From the NCBI GenBank assembly GCA_022822005.1, contig JAJECO010000069.1, positions 1 through 51,827 on the forward strand: a stretch of DNA of 51,827 nucleotides. Reading direction: 5' to 3'. This document shows positions 25,537 to 36,802 of this stretch, in pieces (position 1 is the first letter of the stretch; the number at the start of each line of letters is the position of its first letter). Source of the stretch: Candidatus Poribacteria bacterium. Its GTDB lineage: Bacteria > Poribacteria > WGA-4E > PCPOR2b. The notes below the pieces were generated by a model that made no database searches, was not told where the DNA came from, and saw only the letters and a list, made by a program, of their open reading frames with translations. Made by a program: the position numbers and the translations under genes.

Positions 25537-27471
25537 ATGAAACGAGCACAACAGCTGCTCTCCGAAACATTTGGCTTTAACCAATTTCTGCCGGGGCAAG
25601 CAGAAGTCATCGAACATCTGCTTACTGGACGCTCCACCTTGGCAATTTTTCCGACTGGTGGAGGGAAATCACTTTGTTACCAATTACCAGCACTCACCTT
25701 CGACGGCGTGACAATCGTAATTTCGCCTCTGATTGCACTGATGAAAGATCAGATCGATGTCCTCAAGAGCCAGGGTGTTCCAGCCGAGCGGCTCGATTCA
25801 ACCCTGTCGATCGATGAAACTCGGTCTGTTATGCTAGCCTTGCGGTCTGGGGAATTACGCCTGCTGTATGTAGCACCAGAGCGTTTTAACAACGAACGCT
25901 TTTTGCAAGCAATTATGCACACGAAGGTATCAATGTTCGCGGTTGACGAGGCACACTGTATCTCGGAATGGGGTCATAACTTCCGACCGGATTATCTGAA
26001 ACTCGCTCGTTTTGCGCGAGCGTGTCGTGCAGAGCGGCTGTTTGCATTGACAGCGACAGCGACGCCTAAGGTGGCTAAAGACATCTGTGAGGGATTCGGC
26101 ATACCTGACAATTGCGTAGTTCGGACCGGTTTTTACCGAAAGAATCTCACTGTACTAACAACGCCTATCATTGCTACGGACCGCGATGGACTTTTGCTAG
26201 ACAAACTGAAGGGACGTTCTGTGGGTCCTACAATCGTCTACGTTACACTACAAAAAACGGCGGAGGAAGTGGCAGCGCATCTCGCTTCGACAGGACTACC
26301 AGCCCGAGCCTATCATGCAGGGATGAAAGATGAGCAGCGGACTGAAGTACAAGATTGGTTCATGAACTCAAACGATGGGATCGTCGTGGCGACTATCGCG
26401 TTCGGCATGGGAATTGACAAGTCCAACATCCGGTACATATACCACTATAATCTGCCAAAGAGTCTTGAGAACTTCTCACAGGAGATCGGGCGCGCCGGGC
26501 GAGACGGAGAGATATCCACTTGTGAAATGCTCATCTGCTTGGATGATGTTTGCACACTTGAGAATTTTGCCTATGGGGATACCCCAAGTCGAAACGCAAT
26601 CCGGGATTTAGTCGAGGAGATTTTTTCCTTTTCTGGACAGTTTGATGTTAGCCTTTATGAACTGTCGAGCCGTCATGATATTCGTCAACTAGTGATACGG
26701 ACATTGTTAGTGCAAATGGTAATTAGTGGTTACCTCCAAGAACTGACCCCGTTTTACAGCCGTTACCAATTTCAGCCACTTACTTCGTCGTCCGAAATTT
26801 TATCAAGGTTTGAGAATGAACGTCGTCAATTTCTGATGGCAGTTTTCAAACATGTCCACAAAGCCAAAACTTGGTTTCGTATTAATCTTGATGAAGCAAC
26901 AGAAGCAATTGATTGTTCCCGTGATCGAATAGTGCGCGCGTTGGACTACCTCGCCGAGCAGGGGTTGTTGGAAGTGAGAGCCGAAGGCGTTCGGAATCGC
27001 TTCTCGATCCTGCGGCGACCCGACGACCTCGATCGGCTCACCGATACACTATTTCAAAACACACTTGAACTTGAGGTACGCGAAATTGAACGGATAGAGC
27101 AAGTTATTAAGTTAGCATCACATAATGGATGTCAAGTAGCACACCTAACGGCCCATTTTGGTGAAAAACTTCCTCATCGTTGTGGACATTGTAGTTGGTG
27201 TTTGAATGGTCATCAACCTGCGCGACTGATACCCACGGAACCAGAAACAATTGATGAAAAACTTTGGGAGCAACTCCTTGATGCTTGGCAAGATCAAGAT
27301 GAGCCGATCGATGATACCCGGGCATTGGCCCGATTCGGATGTGGTATAACCTCGCCCCGCCTGACACGGACTGGCCTGTCAAAACATCCGCTTTTTGGTT
27401 GTTTCGCCCACGTCCAGTTTAAGAAGGTTCATAGACGTGCACAAACGGTAGCACAAGATTCAATTTTGTAA
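25537..27471 (+). CDS. RecQ-family ATP-dependent DNA helicase, divergent domain order
   Basis: A 644-residue superfamily 2 helicase. Motifs seen are Walker A (FPTGGGKSLCYQLPA), DEAH in VDEAHCISEWGHNFR, ALTATATP, and motif VI QEIGRAGRDG. The four-Cys zinc site that canonical RecQ has right after the helicase core is missing there. A C-X16-C-X2-C-X2-C cluster (Cys532, 549, 552, 555) appears instead after a winged-helix-like region. The last 85 residues end with KHPLFGCFAHVQF, a segment seen in other such divergent RecQ proteins. The role is DNA unwinding in repair. The gene follows the radical SAM gene by 107 bases. Confidence 0.9.
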   Translation: MKRAQQLLSETFGFNQFLPGQAEVIEHLLTGRSTLAIFPTGGGKSLCYQLPALTFDGVTIVISPLIALMKDQIDVLKSQGVPAERLDSTLSIDETRSVMLALRSGELRLLYVAPERFNNERFLQAIMHTKVSMFAVDEAHCISEWGHNFRPDYLKLARFARACRAERLFALTATATPKVAKDICEGFGIPDNCVVRTGFYRKNLTVLTTPIIATDRDGLLLDKLKGRSVGPTIVYVTLQKTAEEVAAHLASTGLPARAYHAGMKDEQRTEVQDWFMNSNDGIVVATIAFGMGIDKSNIRYIYHYNLPKSLENFSQEIGRAGRDGEISTCEMLICLDDVCTLENFAYGDTPSRNAIRDLVEEIFSFSGQFDVSLYELSSRHDIRQLVIRTLLVQMVISGYLQELTPFYSRYQFQPLTSSSEILSRFENERRQFLMAVFKHVHKAKTWFRINLDEATEAIDCSRDRIVRALDYLAEQGLLEVRAEGVRNRFSILRRPDDLDRLTDTLFQNTLELEVREIERIEQVIKLASHNGCQVAHLTAHFGEKLPHRCGHCSWCLNGHQPARLIPTEPETIDEKLWEQLLDAWQDQDEPIDDTRALARFGCGITSPRLTRTGLSKHPLFGCFAHVQFKKVHRRAQTVAQDSIL

Positions 27472-27500
27472 GCTACACCAGGAGTTCAGCGCATAAAAAG

Positions 27501-28772
27501 TTGGATGCGACAGTGACAGAAAAAATCTTCCCGAAACGAATACTCCTCACAGCGGTTTCGATCGCCTTGGCAGGCAGCTTCCTGCTGTGCGGCTATGAGT
27601 TTATTCGGGCGGTGTCAACCTCGTTGTTCATCGAAGCGTACGGTGCTAAAAACCTGCCCCGTGCGATGGTAGCAGTGCCACCCAGTGTGTTTTTGCTGCT
27701 CTATCTCTACGGCAGGCTGTTGTCGTGGCTGGGGGCGAAACGCGCGTTATTGTTGACATCAATTGTCTCCACCTGCCTGATTGCGGGTGCCTATCAATTG
27801 ATTATCATGGGCTATCCCATTGCAGCAGCGATGATCTATGTCTTCCGTGAAGCCTACATTGTAATAATCATTGAACAGTACTGGTCACTTGTTAATAGCA
27901 CGCTAACTCCAAAGCAGGCGCGTTGGATCAATGGCCCTTTTTGTGCGATTGCAACAATCGGTTCAGTCACCGGGGGTTCTCTTGTGGCACACCTCGCCCC
28001 ATCTTTGGGTTCTGAAGTGCTGTTACTGTTTGCGGCAGGTTCGCTGCTACCTGCCGCCCTGTTTGCGATGTTCGCTTATGCCGCTGCTGGTGAACCACAA
28101 CCCGCGGTCGCAGAGCAAGGAGGACAGCAGGGACACACAGGGTTGAAGGTACTTTCACGCTCCCGTTACCTGGTTTTTCTATTTCTGCTCATTCTGACGA
28201 CGCAGGTGGTTTCGACGGTATTAGATTTACGATTTAATGGATTGGTTGAAGCTGACATTACTGATAAAGATATGCGAACCGCTTTCTACGGACGGTTTTA
28301 TGGACAGTGGCTCGGTATATCTGCTTTTGTTCTGCAACTTTGCGCCGGTGTTGTTTTACGATTTATACCGATTCGCATCTTACATCCGGCAATTCCACTG
28401 GTTCATCTAATTGCGGGTGCTGCCCTAACTATAGCACCTTCCCTACGGAGTGGGGCAACTGCATTCCTGCTTTTCAAGGCGTTCGATTACTCCCTTTTTC
28501 GGGCTGCGAAAGAGATACTCTACATCCCTTTGTCGTTCGATGCGCGCTACCGAGCGAAACAGGTGATTGACTCGTTCGGTTATAGATTTGCTAAAGGTGG
28601 CAGTGCCGGCGTGATTACCGTGATTGGTTTTGTTATGGTAATACCGGGGGCCGCATTTTCAATCACCGCGATGGTGATGGCAATCCTCTGGTCAGGAATT
28701 GTGTTAAACTTAACAAAGCAGTATCAGAATCTGGGAACAGGTAATAATGGAAGAGAAGAGATAGATAAATAG
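27501..28772 (+). CDS. Polytopic carrier, NTT (ADP/ATP translocase)-like or MFS
   Basis: A 423-residue membrane protein with 10 to 12 predicted hydrophobic helices. The opening segment (CGYEFIRAVSTSLFIEAYGA) and the pattern of an early Arg-rich, Tyr-rich loop resemble Npt1/Npt2-family nucleotide transporters or related MFS carriers, but I see no substrate-defining motif. The frame begins at TTG 27501; AGGAG is 16 bases upstream, which is too far for a confident start, and GTG 27513 is possible. It follows the helicase gene by 29 bases on the same strand. Substrate is unknown. Confidence 0.75.
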   Translation: MDATVTEKIFPKRILLTAVSIALAGSFLLCGYEFIRAVSTSLFIEAYGAKNLPRAMVAVPPSVFLLLYLYGRLLSWLGAKRALLLTSIVSTCLIAGAYQLIIMGYPIAAAMIYVFREAYIVIIIEQYWSLVNSTLTPKQARWINGPFCAIATIGSVTGGSLVAHLAPSLGSEVLLLFAAGSLLPAALFAMFAYAAAGEPQPAVAEQGGQQGHTGLKVLSRSRYLVFLFLLILTTQVVSTVLDLRFNGLVEADITDKDMRTAFYGRFYGQWLGISAFVLQLCAGVVLRFIPIRILHPAIPLVHLIAGAALTIAPSLRSGATAFLLFKAFDYSLFRAAKEILYIPLSFDARYRAKQVIDSFGYRFAKGGSAGVITVIGFVMVIPGAAFSITAMVMAILWSGIVLNLTKQYQNLGTGNNGREEIDK

Positions 28773-28868
28773 AGACAATGAATTTCTCGACGCATTCGTT
28801 CCGTCCACTGTCAGAGTAATTGACTTTTTTCGACTTATGATTGATGTCTCACGTTAAGGAGATCATTG

Positions 28869-29693
28869 ATGGCTACCGTTGATACACACGCCCATATCTA
28901 TTCCGAAGATACCGAAACGTACCCGCAAATCCCTGAACCCTTTCTGCCGTCGTCCGGTCGCGGAACCATCACAGACCTGAAAAACGAAGTTAAGGCAAAC
29001 AGCATTGACCGTGTTGTCGTGGTACAAACTTTCACCGTTTATGCACATGATAACAGGCTTACACTTGATACGGTGCGAGACAACCAAGACTGGACAACCG
29101 GTGTATTGAACCTGGATCCCTTTGACGATGGAGCGGTAGATCTGATGGAGGAGGCACTCGCCATAGGCGTCCGTGGAAATCGTGTCTCCGTCGGCTGGGA
29201 GACGGATGGCTCTGTCCTTCCAGAACATCGACGGCTATGGGAAGCAGCACAGCGGTTGGGGGTGGTACTCTGTGCCTTGTTTAATCCGCCCAACTGCCAC
29301 TCATTGGCAAATCTGCTTAAAACGTTCCCTGATGTTCCCGTGGTGCTCGACCACTGCGCCAATTTGAGCGTCGGTGATTTTCCGGCGTCTGACAATCTCA
29401 AAACGGTTCTAGATATGGCAGAATTTAAGAATTTATATGCCAAACTCTCATTTATTGTCACCGGATCCGAAGAGGAATTTCCGTGCAGCGATATGTTTGG
29501 TGGGATCCGGCAGATCATCGACGCCTACACACCGGACCGGTGTATATGGGGAAGCGACTTTCCGACATCGCTCTGGATTCCCAAAGTAACGTATCAACAG
29601 CATCTCGCAATTTTTCAGGAACATTTGGGATTATCCGAAGCTGAAAAAGTGGCTATCTTAGGTGAGACTCCGATGAACCTCTGGTTTTCGTGA
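28869..29693 (+). CDS. TIM-barrel amidohydrolase family protein
   Basis: A 274-residue amidohydrolase of the amidohydrolase-2 type (COG3618-like). The metal motif is THAHIY (HxH) near the N-terminus, further ligand candidates are His in VVLDHCAN and Asp in WGSDFPTS, and the chain ends in a typical helix with GETPMNLW. I start at ATG 28869 because AAGGAG is 7 bases upstream; a TTG three bases earlier is less likely. It resembles the second amidohydrolase of the window at 36803. Substrate is probably a lactone or carboxylated small molecule, by family. Confidence 0.88.
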   Translation: MATVDTHAHIYSEDTETYPQIPEPFLPSSGRGTITDLKNEVKANSIDRVVVVQTFTVYAHDNRLTLDTVRDNQDWTTGVLNLDPFDDGAVDLMEEALAIGVRGNRVSVGWETDGSVLPEHRRLWEAAQRLGVVLCALFNPPNCHSLANLLKTFPDVPVVLDHCANLSVGDFPASDNLKTVLDMAEFKNLYAKLSFIVTGSEEEFPCSDMFGGIRQIIDAYTPDRCIWGSDFPTSLWIPKVTYQQHLAIFQEHLGLSEAEKVAILGETPMNLWFS

Positions 29694-29754
29694 CACGATC
29701 TTTGAAAGTTTTGAACGACGAAAAAAAATAATTCAACAAAGGTTAATTAAAGCA

Positions 29755-31161
29755 ATGAATCCGAAAAGTCCAACCAAAACAGAGTTACCATTATACAAAG
29801 CATCACCGGCGTTGGAAGCTATTGATATCGCACAGCAAGCACAGAACGATCAGCGGGTCTATATTGAAACTTACGGTTGTCAGATGAATGTGAGTGATAG
29901 CGAATTGATGTCGGGTATTTTAACCCGAAACGGTTATGAAATGGTGGATCGAGTCGACGATGCCAACGTTGTACTGTTGAATACCTGCGCCATCCGCGAA
30001 AATGCTGAAGAGAAGGTGCTCAACCGCCTCGTACACCTGCATCATCGAAAACGGAGACAATCAGACCTGGTTCTCGGTGTGTGCGGTTGTATGGCGCAGC
30101 ACATGAAGACAAAACTGATCGATGCCGCACCGTATGTGGATTTCGTATTGGGTCCCGACGCCTACCGGAACCTGCCGATGGCGATCAGTTCCGTAACCAC
30201 AGGCGACCCATTTCTGGGGTTAAAGTTAGACAGAGGTGAGGACTATGCGGACATCGCTCCCATTCGGAAGGAAGGGATTCGGGCGTGGTTGACCATACAA
30301 CGTGGGTGCGACAAGATGTGTACCTTTTGCATCGTACCGTTTGTGCGTGGACGCGAACGGAGCATCCCGATGCATCTGCTGGTTGACGATGTAAAAAGAC
30401 TTGCTGATGAGGGTTTCAAAGAGGTCGTCCTCCTCGGTCAGACGGTAAACTCTTATGACGACGGAACGCATAATTTCGGTGACCTCCTGTTTGGGATGAG
30501 CGAAGTTGAAGGGATCGATCGGATACGATTCACTTCGCCCCATCCGAGTGATGCCACTGACGCCCTCATCGAGGCGATGGCGAGTTGCGATAAGGTATGT
30601 AACCAGATTCATCTGCCGCTGCAGTCCGGCTCGACGAGGGTGCTAGAAACGATGCGGCGGACATACACAGCAGAGGCGTACCGAGAACTTGTGGCTAAGA
30701 TGCGAGCGCACATCCCGGATCTTTCAATCTCTACAGATGTAATCGTCGGTTTCTGTGGCGAAACGGAGCAGGACTTTATGGAGACGTACGACCTGATGGC
30801 TGAAATTCGCTACGACTCGGCGTTTATGTTCAAGTATTCGTCCCGCGACGGCACACTTGCTCACAAAACGCTTGACGACGATGTAAGCGAGGAAGAAAAG
30901 GGACGTCGTTTGAAGGAGATTATTGCGTTGCAGGAGAACATCTCGCACGAAATCAATCAGGAACTGATTGGTGAGACCGTAGAGGTTTTAGTCGAAGGAG
31001 AATCGCGGCGCGATCCGGACAACTTCCAAGGAAAGACTGACGGCTTCAAAACTGCTGTTTTTCCGAAGGAGAGCTCAGAGATTGGTGATCTCGTGGGTGT
31101 GAAAGTCGAATCTGTGACAGCACACACGTTGATTGGATCGATGGTCGCAGCGCCGGAGTAA
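29755..31161 (+). CDS. miaB: tRNA (i6A37) methylthiotransferase MiaB
   Basis: A 468-residue methylthiotransferase that converts i6A37 of tRNA to ms2i6A. The N-terminal UPF0004 domain has its three cluster Cys in YGCQMNVSDSE (42), LNTCAIREN (78) and GCMAQ (112). The radical SAM motif is GCDKMCTFC, followed by PFVRGRERS, the usual MiaB signature. A C-terminal TRAM domain occupies about the last 65 residues. The first 34 residues are a non-conserved extension. Length and motif order separate it from MtaB and RimO with good confidence. Confidence 0.94.
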   Translation: MNPKSPTKTELPLYKASPALEAIDIAQQAQNDQRVYIETYGCQMNVSDSELMSGILTRNGYEMVDRVDDANVVLLNTCAIRENAEEKVLNRLVHLHHRKRRQSDLVLGVCGCMAQHMKTKLIDAAPYVDFVLGPDAYRNLPMAISSVTTGDPFLGLKLDRGEDYADIAPIRKEGIRAWLTIQRGCDKMCTFCIVPFVRGRERSIPMHLLVDDVKRLADEGFKEVVLLGQTVNSYDDGTHNFGDLLFGMSEVEGIDRIRFTSPHPSDATDALIEAMASCDKVCNQIHLPLQSGSTRVLETMRRTYTAEAYRELVAKMRAHIPDLSISTDVIVGFCGETEQDFMETYDLMAEIRYDSAFMFKYSSRDGTLAHKTLDDDVSEEEKGRRLKEIIALQENISHEINQELIGETVEVLVEGESRRDPDNFQGKTDGFKTAVFPKESSEIGDLVGVKVESVTAHTLIGSMVAAPE

Positions 31162-31199
31162 AGTCAATTTTACGGATCCTCGCATTGAGGAGGGACCCG

Positions 31200-31925
31200 A
31201 TGGCTAAACCGAATCTGTTACTGATTAGCGCAACGGAACTGGAATCCGGTACAATCCAAAGCGAACTTGGGGACGGTAAGACCACCCAGCACGCCGGCAA
31301 AACCGTAATTGTTGGGGATTTATGTGGCTGGCGATGTACCCTGATTCACACCGGAATCGGCGCTGTCAACGCGGCGCATGCATTGACTTGCCAACTTGAA
31401 CGGCAAACGCCGGATCTGGTCCTCCAATTTGGGATCGGCGGGGCGTATGTGCCGACGGGCATACCGATTCGATCCGTCGTGCTCGCAACAGAGGAGGTTT
31501 ACGGCGATGTCGGCGTGGTGACGCCCGAAGGTTGGAAGCCAGCGGACGAGATCGGCATTCCCTTGGTGCACGGTGATCCACCTCACTTCAACCGTTTTCC
31601 ACTGGATCCACAACTGGTTTCAACTGCAGCTGAGATTTGCGGAGCGAGATGTGGCGTGTTTGTAACCGTTTCGCAGTGCAGCGGCGTTCAGGCGGTCGGG
31701 GATACCCTCCACGCACGCTTCGATGGGCTGTGTGAAAATATGGAAGGTGCTGCCGCCGCCCATATTTGCAGACTATACGGAATCCCGTTTCTAGAAGTGC
31801 GCGGCATCAGCAATCTGGTCGAGGATCGCCAACCTGCCCGATGGGATATATCGGGCGCAGCGGACGCCGCACAATCCGCTCTCATAAAAATTATTAGCGA
31901 TAAAAGAACAGTACGCAATATGTAA
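31200..31925 (+). CDS. mqnB: Futalosine hydrolase
   Basis: A 241-residue nucleoside-phosphorylase-fold protein. The segments GIGAVNAAHAL, FGIGGAY and GLCENMEGAAAAHI fit the family, and GISNLVEDRQPARWDI matches the futalosine hydrolase signature. It removes hypoxanthine from futalosine in the alternative menaquinone pathway, implying that the organism makes menaquinone this way; the other mqn genes are not in the window. The start is ATG 31200 with GAGGAGGG just upstream; the frame extends 5 codons further to a TTG without support. Confidence 0.88.
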   Translation: MAKPNLLLISATELESGTIQSELGDGKTTQHAGKTVIVGDLCGWRCTLIHTGIGAVNAAHALTCQLERQTPDLVLQFGIGGAYVPTGIPIRSVVLATEEVYGDVGVVTPEGWKPADEIGIPLVHGDPPHFNRFPLDPQLVSTAAEICGARCGVFVTVSQCSGVQAVGDTLHARFDGLCENMEGAAAAHICRLYGIPFLEVRGISNLVEDRQPARWDISGAADAAQSALIKIISDKRTVRNM

Positions 31926-31964
31926 GGATCACCTATACACATTACGAGTTACAAATTGTAAGTT

Positions 31965-34072
<2,108 letters not shown>

Positions 34073-34116
34073 TAAGGTAGGCACCAACCGGCAGTAGAAG
34101 AAGGGAGCTCATTCGC

Positions 34117-34500
34117 GTGGGGAAGATACTCTGGGTCGGATTCGGTGGATTCCTCGGGTCAGTCGGCAGATACCTCCTAAGCGGGTATGTTCAACATCTG
34201 ATGAGAGCCACCGGATTTCCCTACGGGACATTGGTGGTCAATCTCGTCGGATGCTTGTTAATTGGATTCCTTTCTCAATGGGTAGGAGTACGCGGATTCC
34301 TGAGTCCGGAAACTCGCTTATTCGTTTTTATGGGACTACTGGGCGGGTTCACGACCTTCTCGACTTTTAGCAATGAAACGATGAATCTGTGGCAAGCTGG
34401 AGCGAGTGCTGCTGCGCTTACCAATGTCGCTCTGCATGTCGTGCTTGGCTTGGGCGCTGCTTGGCTGGGCAATTTGGTCGCTTACGGGATTTGGCGATAA
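34117..34500 (+). CDS. crcB: Fluoride channel CrcB/Fluc
   Basis: A 127-residue membrane protein with four hydrophobic helices. The Fluc signatures are visible: GGFLGSVGRYLLS, PYGTLVVNLVGCLLIG and GLLGGFTTFSTFSNE, which contains the Phe residues of the pore. It exports fluoride as an antiparallel dimer. The start is GTG 34117 with AAGGGAG upstream. The 44-base gap after eno is too short for a fluoride riboswitch, and none is seen. Confidence 0.94.
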   Translation: MGKILWVGFGGFLGSVGRYLLSGYVQHLMRATGFPYGTLVVNLVGCLLIGFLSQWVGVRGFLSPETRLFVFMGLLGGFTTFSTFSNETMNLWQAGASAAALTNVALHVVLGLGAAWLGNLVAYGIWR

Positions 34501-34799
34501 GGTGGTTTTTCCACGCTTCGCGAGTTCTTTCGTCTTGCGTTTATTCGGCACAGAAACCGATCGAACCTCAAAACGGCTTAGATACGTTTTATATAGATTG
34601 AAAAGGGCATTTATGGTGAACAATATAAATATGTAGACGTTCACCAATAGTCCCCCTTATCGAAGTCTCATGAAGTCCCCCTGACAAGTTTCCCCCCTGA
34701 CAAGGGGGGCTAGGGGGGTTGGGGGATTTAGGGGGGTTGTGTATCGAAAGTGTATAAGTAATTATAGAATTCACCATAATAACAGAAAGAGAGAGATTA
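34501..34799. other. Intergenic region holding a MITE-like element
   Basis: This 299-base spacer between crcB and the dehydrogenase is mostly occupied by the terminal-inverted-repeat element at 34611-34780. A short open frame in the crcB-proximal part has no gene character. Confidence 0.6.
34611..34780. mobile_element. MITE-like element, copy 1
   Basis: AT-rich ends form terminal inverted repeats: TTATGGTGAA at the left and TTCACCATAAT at the right, with further matching in the adjacent 20 bases. The centre is C- then G-rich (CCCCCTGACAAG, GGGGGATTTAGGGGGGTT). It is 170 bases long with no coding capacity. Related copies lie at 42624, 43365 and 51658. Confidence 0.7.
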
Positions 34800-35840
34800 A
34801 TGGCGAATGACAAATTCCGTGTTGGATTGACCCCCGGTTTCCTTGGGGATGATGGTAAAGTCCGATTCAAGGATGTTGGATTAGATCTCTTAGACAAAGA
34901 ATCGCATATCGAATATACATTTATTGCAACCGAGCGTCCGTATGTTCCCCCGGACGAGATACACGGTTTAGACGCTTTCATAGCGCTTGGAGGGAAGTAT
35001 CCCCGCGAGACATTTGAGGGGGCAGATCGGTTGACCCTGATCGCGAGGCACGGGGTCGGCTACGATAATGTCGACCTTAAAGCAGCGACCGAAGCAGATG
35101 TGATGATTGCTATCGCGCCAAGCGGTGTGCGCCGTCCTGTGGCGGAAGGTATTATCGGGTTGATGTTCGCGCTTTCAAAAAACTTTTTTTCGTATGACCG
35201 CGCAACACGCGCCGGAACTTGGCGCGAAGGATTGGAAACAGGAGTGGATCTCATCGGGCGCACTCTGGGATCAGTCGGGCTTGGAAACATTGGCACCGAA
35301 CTGTTCCGCTTACTGCAGCCGTTCGGCATGCGATTCCTGACGTTTGACCCGTATGTTTCGCCGGAGGTCGCCAAATCGCTGAACGTGGAGGTGGTTGATC
35401 TCACCACGGTGATGCGCGAATCCGATTACGTGTGTGTTACGTGCCCCCTGACCGATGAAACCCGCGGATTGATAGGCGAAAAGGAGTTCGCACTCATGAA
35501 ACCGACAGCATTCTTTATCAACACTGCGCGTGGACCTATTGTGGATCAACGTGTCTTAACGCAGGTGTTGCAGGAAAAGCGGATCCGGGCTGCGGGTATT
35601 GATGTGTTTGAAGAGGAACCGGTAGATCCCAATGAACCGATACTCAAATTGGATAACGTCATTGTATCGCCTCACGCCATCGCGCTGACGGAGGAGTGTT
35701 ACCGAGACATCGGTCGGATGAACTGTCAGAAGGCGATTCAGGTGTCACGGGGCGAGATTCCGGACAACGTGGTGAATCGCGAGGTTCTTGAGAAGAAGTC
35801 GTTTCAGGAAAAGTTAGCGCGATATCGGGAAGGAGCGTAG
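34800..35840 (+). CDS. D-isomer-specific 2-hydroxyacid dehydrogenase
   Basis: A 346-residue NAD-dependent dehydrogenase of the SerA/D-lactate type without an ACT domain. The Rossmann motif is GLGNIG in TLGSVGLGNIGTELF. The catalytic triad is visible as Arg in NTARGPIVD, Glu in FEEEPVDP and His in SPHAIALT. A purine-rich AGAGAGAG precedes the ATG. It is separated by a single base from the DapA-like gene, so both are translated from one message. Substrate is unknown; the next genes suggest a sugar-acid or keto-acid pathway. Confidence 0.92.
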   Translation: MANDKFRVGLTPGFLGDDGKVRFKDVGLDLLDKESHIEYTFIATERPYVPPDEIHGLDAFIALGGKYPRETFEGADRLTLIARHGVGYDNVDLKAATEADVMIAIAPSGVRRPVAEGIIGLMFALSKNFFSYDRATRAGTWREGLETGVDLIGRTLGSVGLGNIGTELFRLLQPFGMRFLTFDPYVSPEVAKSLNVEVVDLTTVMRESDYVCVTCPLTDETRGLIGEKEFALMKPTAFFINTARGPIVDQRVLTQVLQEKRIRAAGIDVFEEEPVDPNEPILKLDNVIVSPHAIALTEECYRDIGRMNCQKAIQVSRGEIPDNVVNREVLEKKSFQEKLARYREGA

Positions 35841-35841
35841 A

Positions 35842-36762
35842 ATGGGTAAACAGGGGTTAGATAGAGAGGCGTGCCGCAGCGTTTTGGTGGTTGCTATTAC
35901 ACCACGGCAGGAAGACCGGCAGATAGATTTGGAAGGTGTACGCAAGAACGTACAGTACCTTATTCAGCACGGTGTGGACTTTATCATGCCGGAGTGCGGT
36001 ACCGGTATGGTCTATGATGCGAGCTTAGAGGAGTACGAAGCCGTGGTCGGTGCATTTCTGGATGCGGCTGGAGATTCGGCGTATATTGTGCCGGGCATCG
36101 GTCCGGGGTTTGGGAGATCCATAGAGATGGGACACATCGCCCGATCACTGGGTGTCGCAGGGGTGATGATTATGCCGGTGGTCGGTCCCGGTTCTGCCAA
36201 TGGCGTCTACAACGGACTGAGAGAGATTACAAAGGTAGTACAACTGCCCACAGTCCTCTATCAGCGACGGTTAGACATTATGCCGGTGCGCGATGTGATA
36301 AATCTCTGTGAATTGGATGAGGTGGTCGGTCTAAAGTATGCGGTGGAGGACATCGACGCGTTTGATCGCATTGTAGAAAGAGCAGGGGAACGCGCAGCGA
36401 TGGTGTGTGGCATGGCAGAAGATCCTTGCATCGATTACATGTCACACGGCGCAGTAGGTTTCAGTTCCGGCATGGCGAATTTCGTGCCACGAATGAGCTT
36501 GACGCTGCTTAACAGATTCTCAACCGGTGATACAGTCGAGGCGGAACGGCTTCGCGCATTGATGGTCCCGTTTGAGGACTTTCGCGGTGAAAATGGAGCG
36601 CGGTACAGTGGTTCGGCGTTACATGCCGCTATGGATTACGCCGGATTGGCCGGCGGACCTGTCATCCCCTTTGCCGAGGATGTGGGACCGCAGGATTTAC
36701 CCCGTGTTCATGCTATGATGGACACGTTAATGAAAGAAGAAACAACGTTGCGCGTAAAGTAG
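35842..36762 (+). CDS. DapA/NanA-family aldolase or dehydratase
   Basis: A 306-residue TIM-barrel protein of the dihydrodipicolinate synthase family. The Schiff-base Lys is in VVGLKYAVED and the catalytic Tyr is in TVLYQRR. The usual GTTGE loop reads ECGTGM, so it is not a straightforward lysine-pathway DapA. The family also covers N-acetylneuraminate lyase and keto-deoxy sugar acid aldolases. It begins 1 base after the dehydrogenase stop and precedes an amidohydrolase, which favours a catabolic role. Confidence 0.9.
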   Translation: MGKQGLDREACRSVLVVAITPRQEDRQIDLEGVRKNVQYLIQHGVDFIMPECGTGMVYDASLEEYEAVVGAFLDAAGDSAYIVPGIGPGFGRSIEMGHIARSLGVAGVMIMPVVGPGSANGVYNGLREITKVVQLPTVLYQRRLDIMPVRDVINLCELDEVVGLKYAVEDIDAFDRIVERAGERAAMVCGMAEDPCIDYMSHGAVGFSSGMANFVPRMSLTLLNRFSTGDTVEAERLRALMVPFEDFRGENGARYSGSALHAAMDYAGLAGGPVIPFAEDVGPQDLPRVHAMMDTLMKEETTLRVK

Positions 36763-36782
36763 GGAACGCAGATCTGCGTTCC
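36763..36782. repeat. Perfect 20-base palindrome between operon genes
   Basis: GGAACGCAGATCTGCGTTCC lies directly after the aldolase stop codon. Flanking bases GTA and TAC extend the symmetry with one mismatch. No T-run follows, so it is not a standard terminator; it may be a REP-like element or an mRNA-processing hairpin. Confidence 0.8.
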
Positions 36783-36802
36783 TTACGAAAGGGGAACCTT
36801 TG

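Noticed and set aside
34073-34116. Fluoride riboswitch before crcB
   Set aside because: The gap is only 44 bases and lacks the conserved pseudoknot sequence; crcB appears to be read through from eno.
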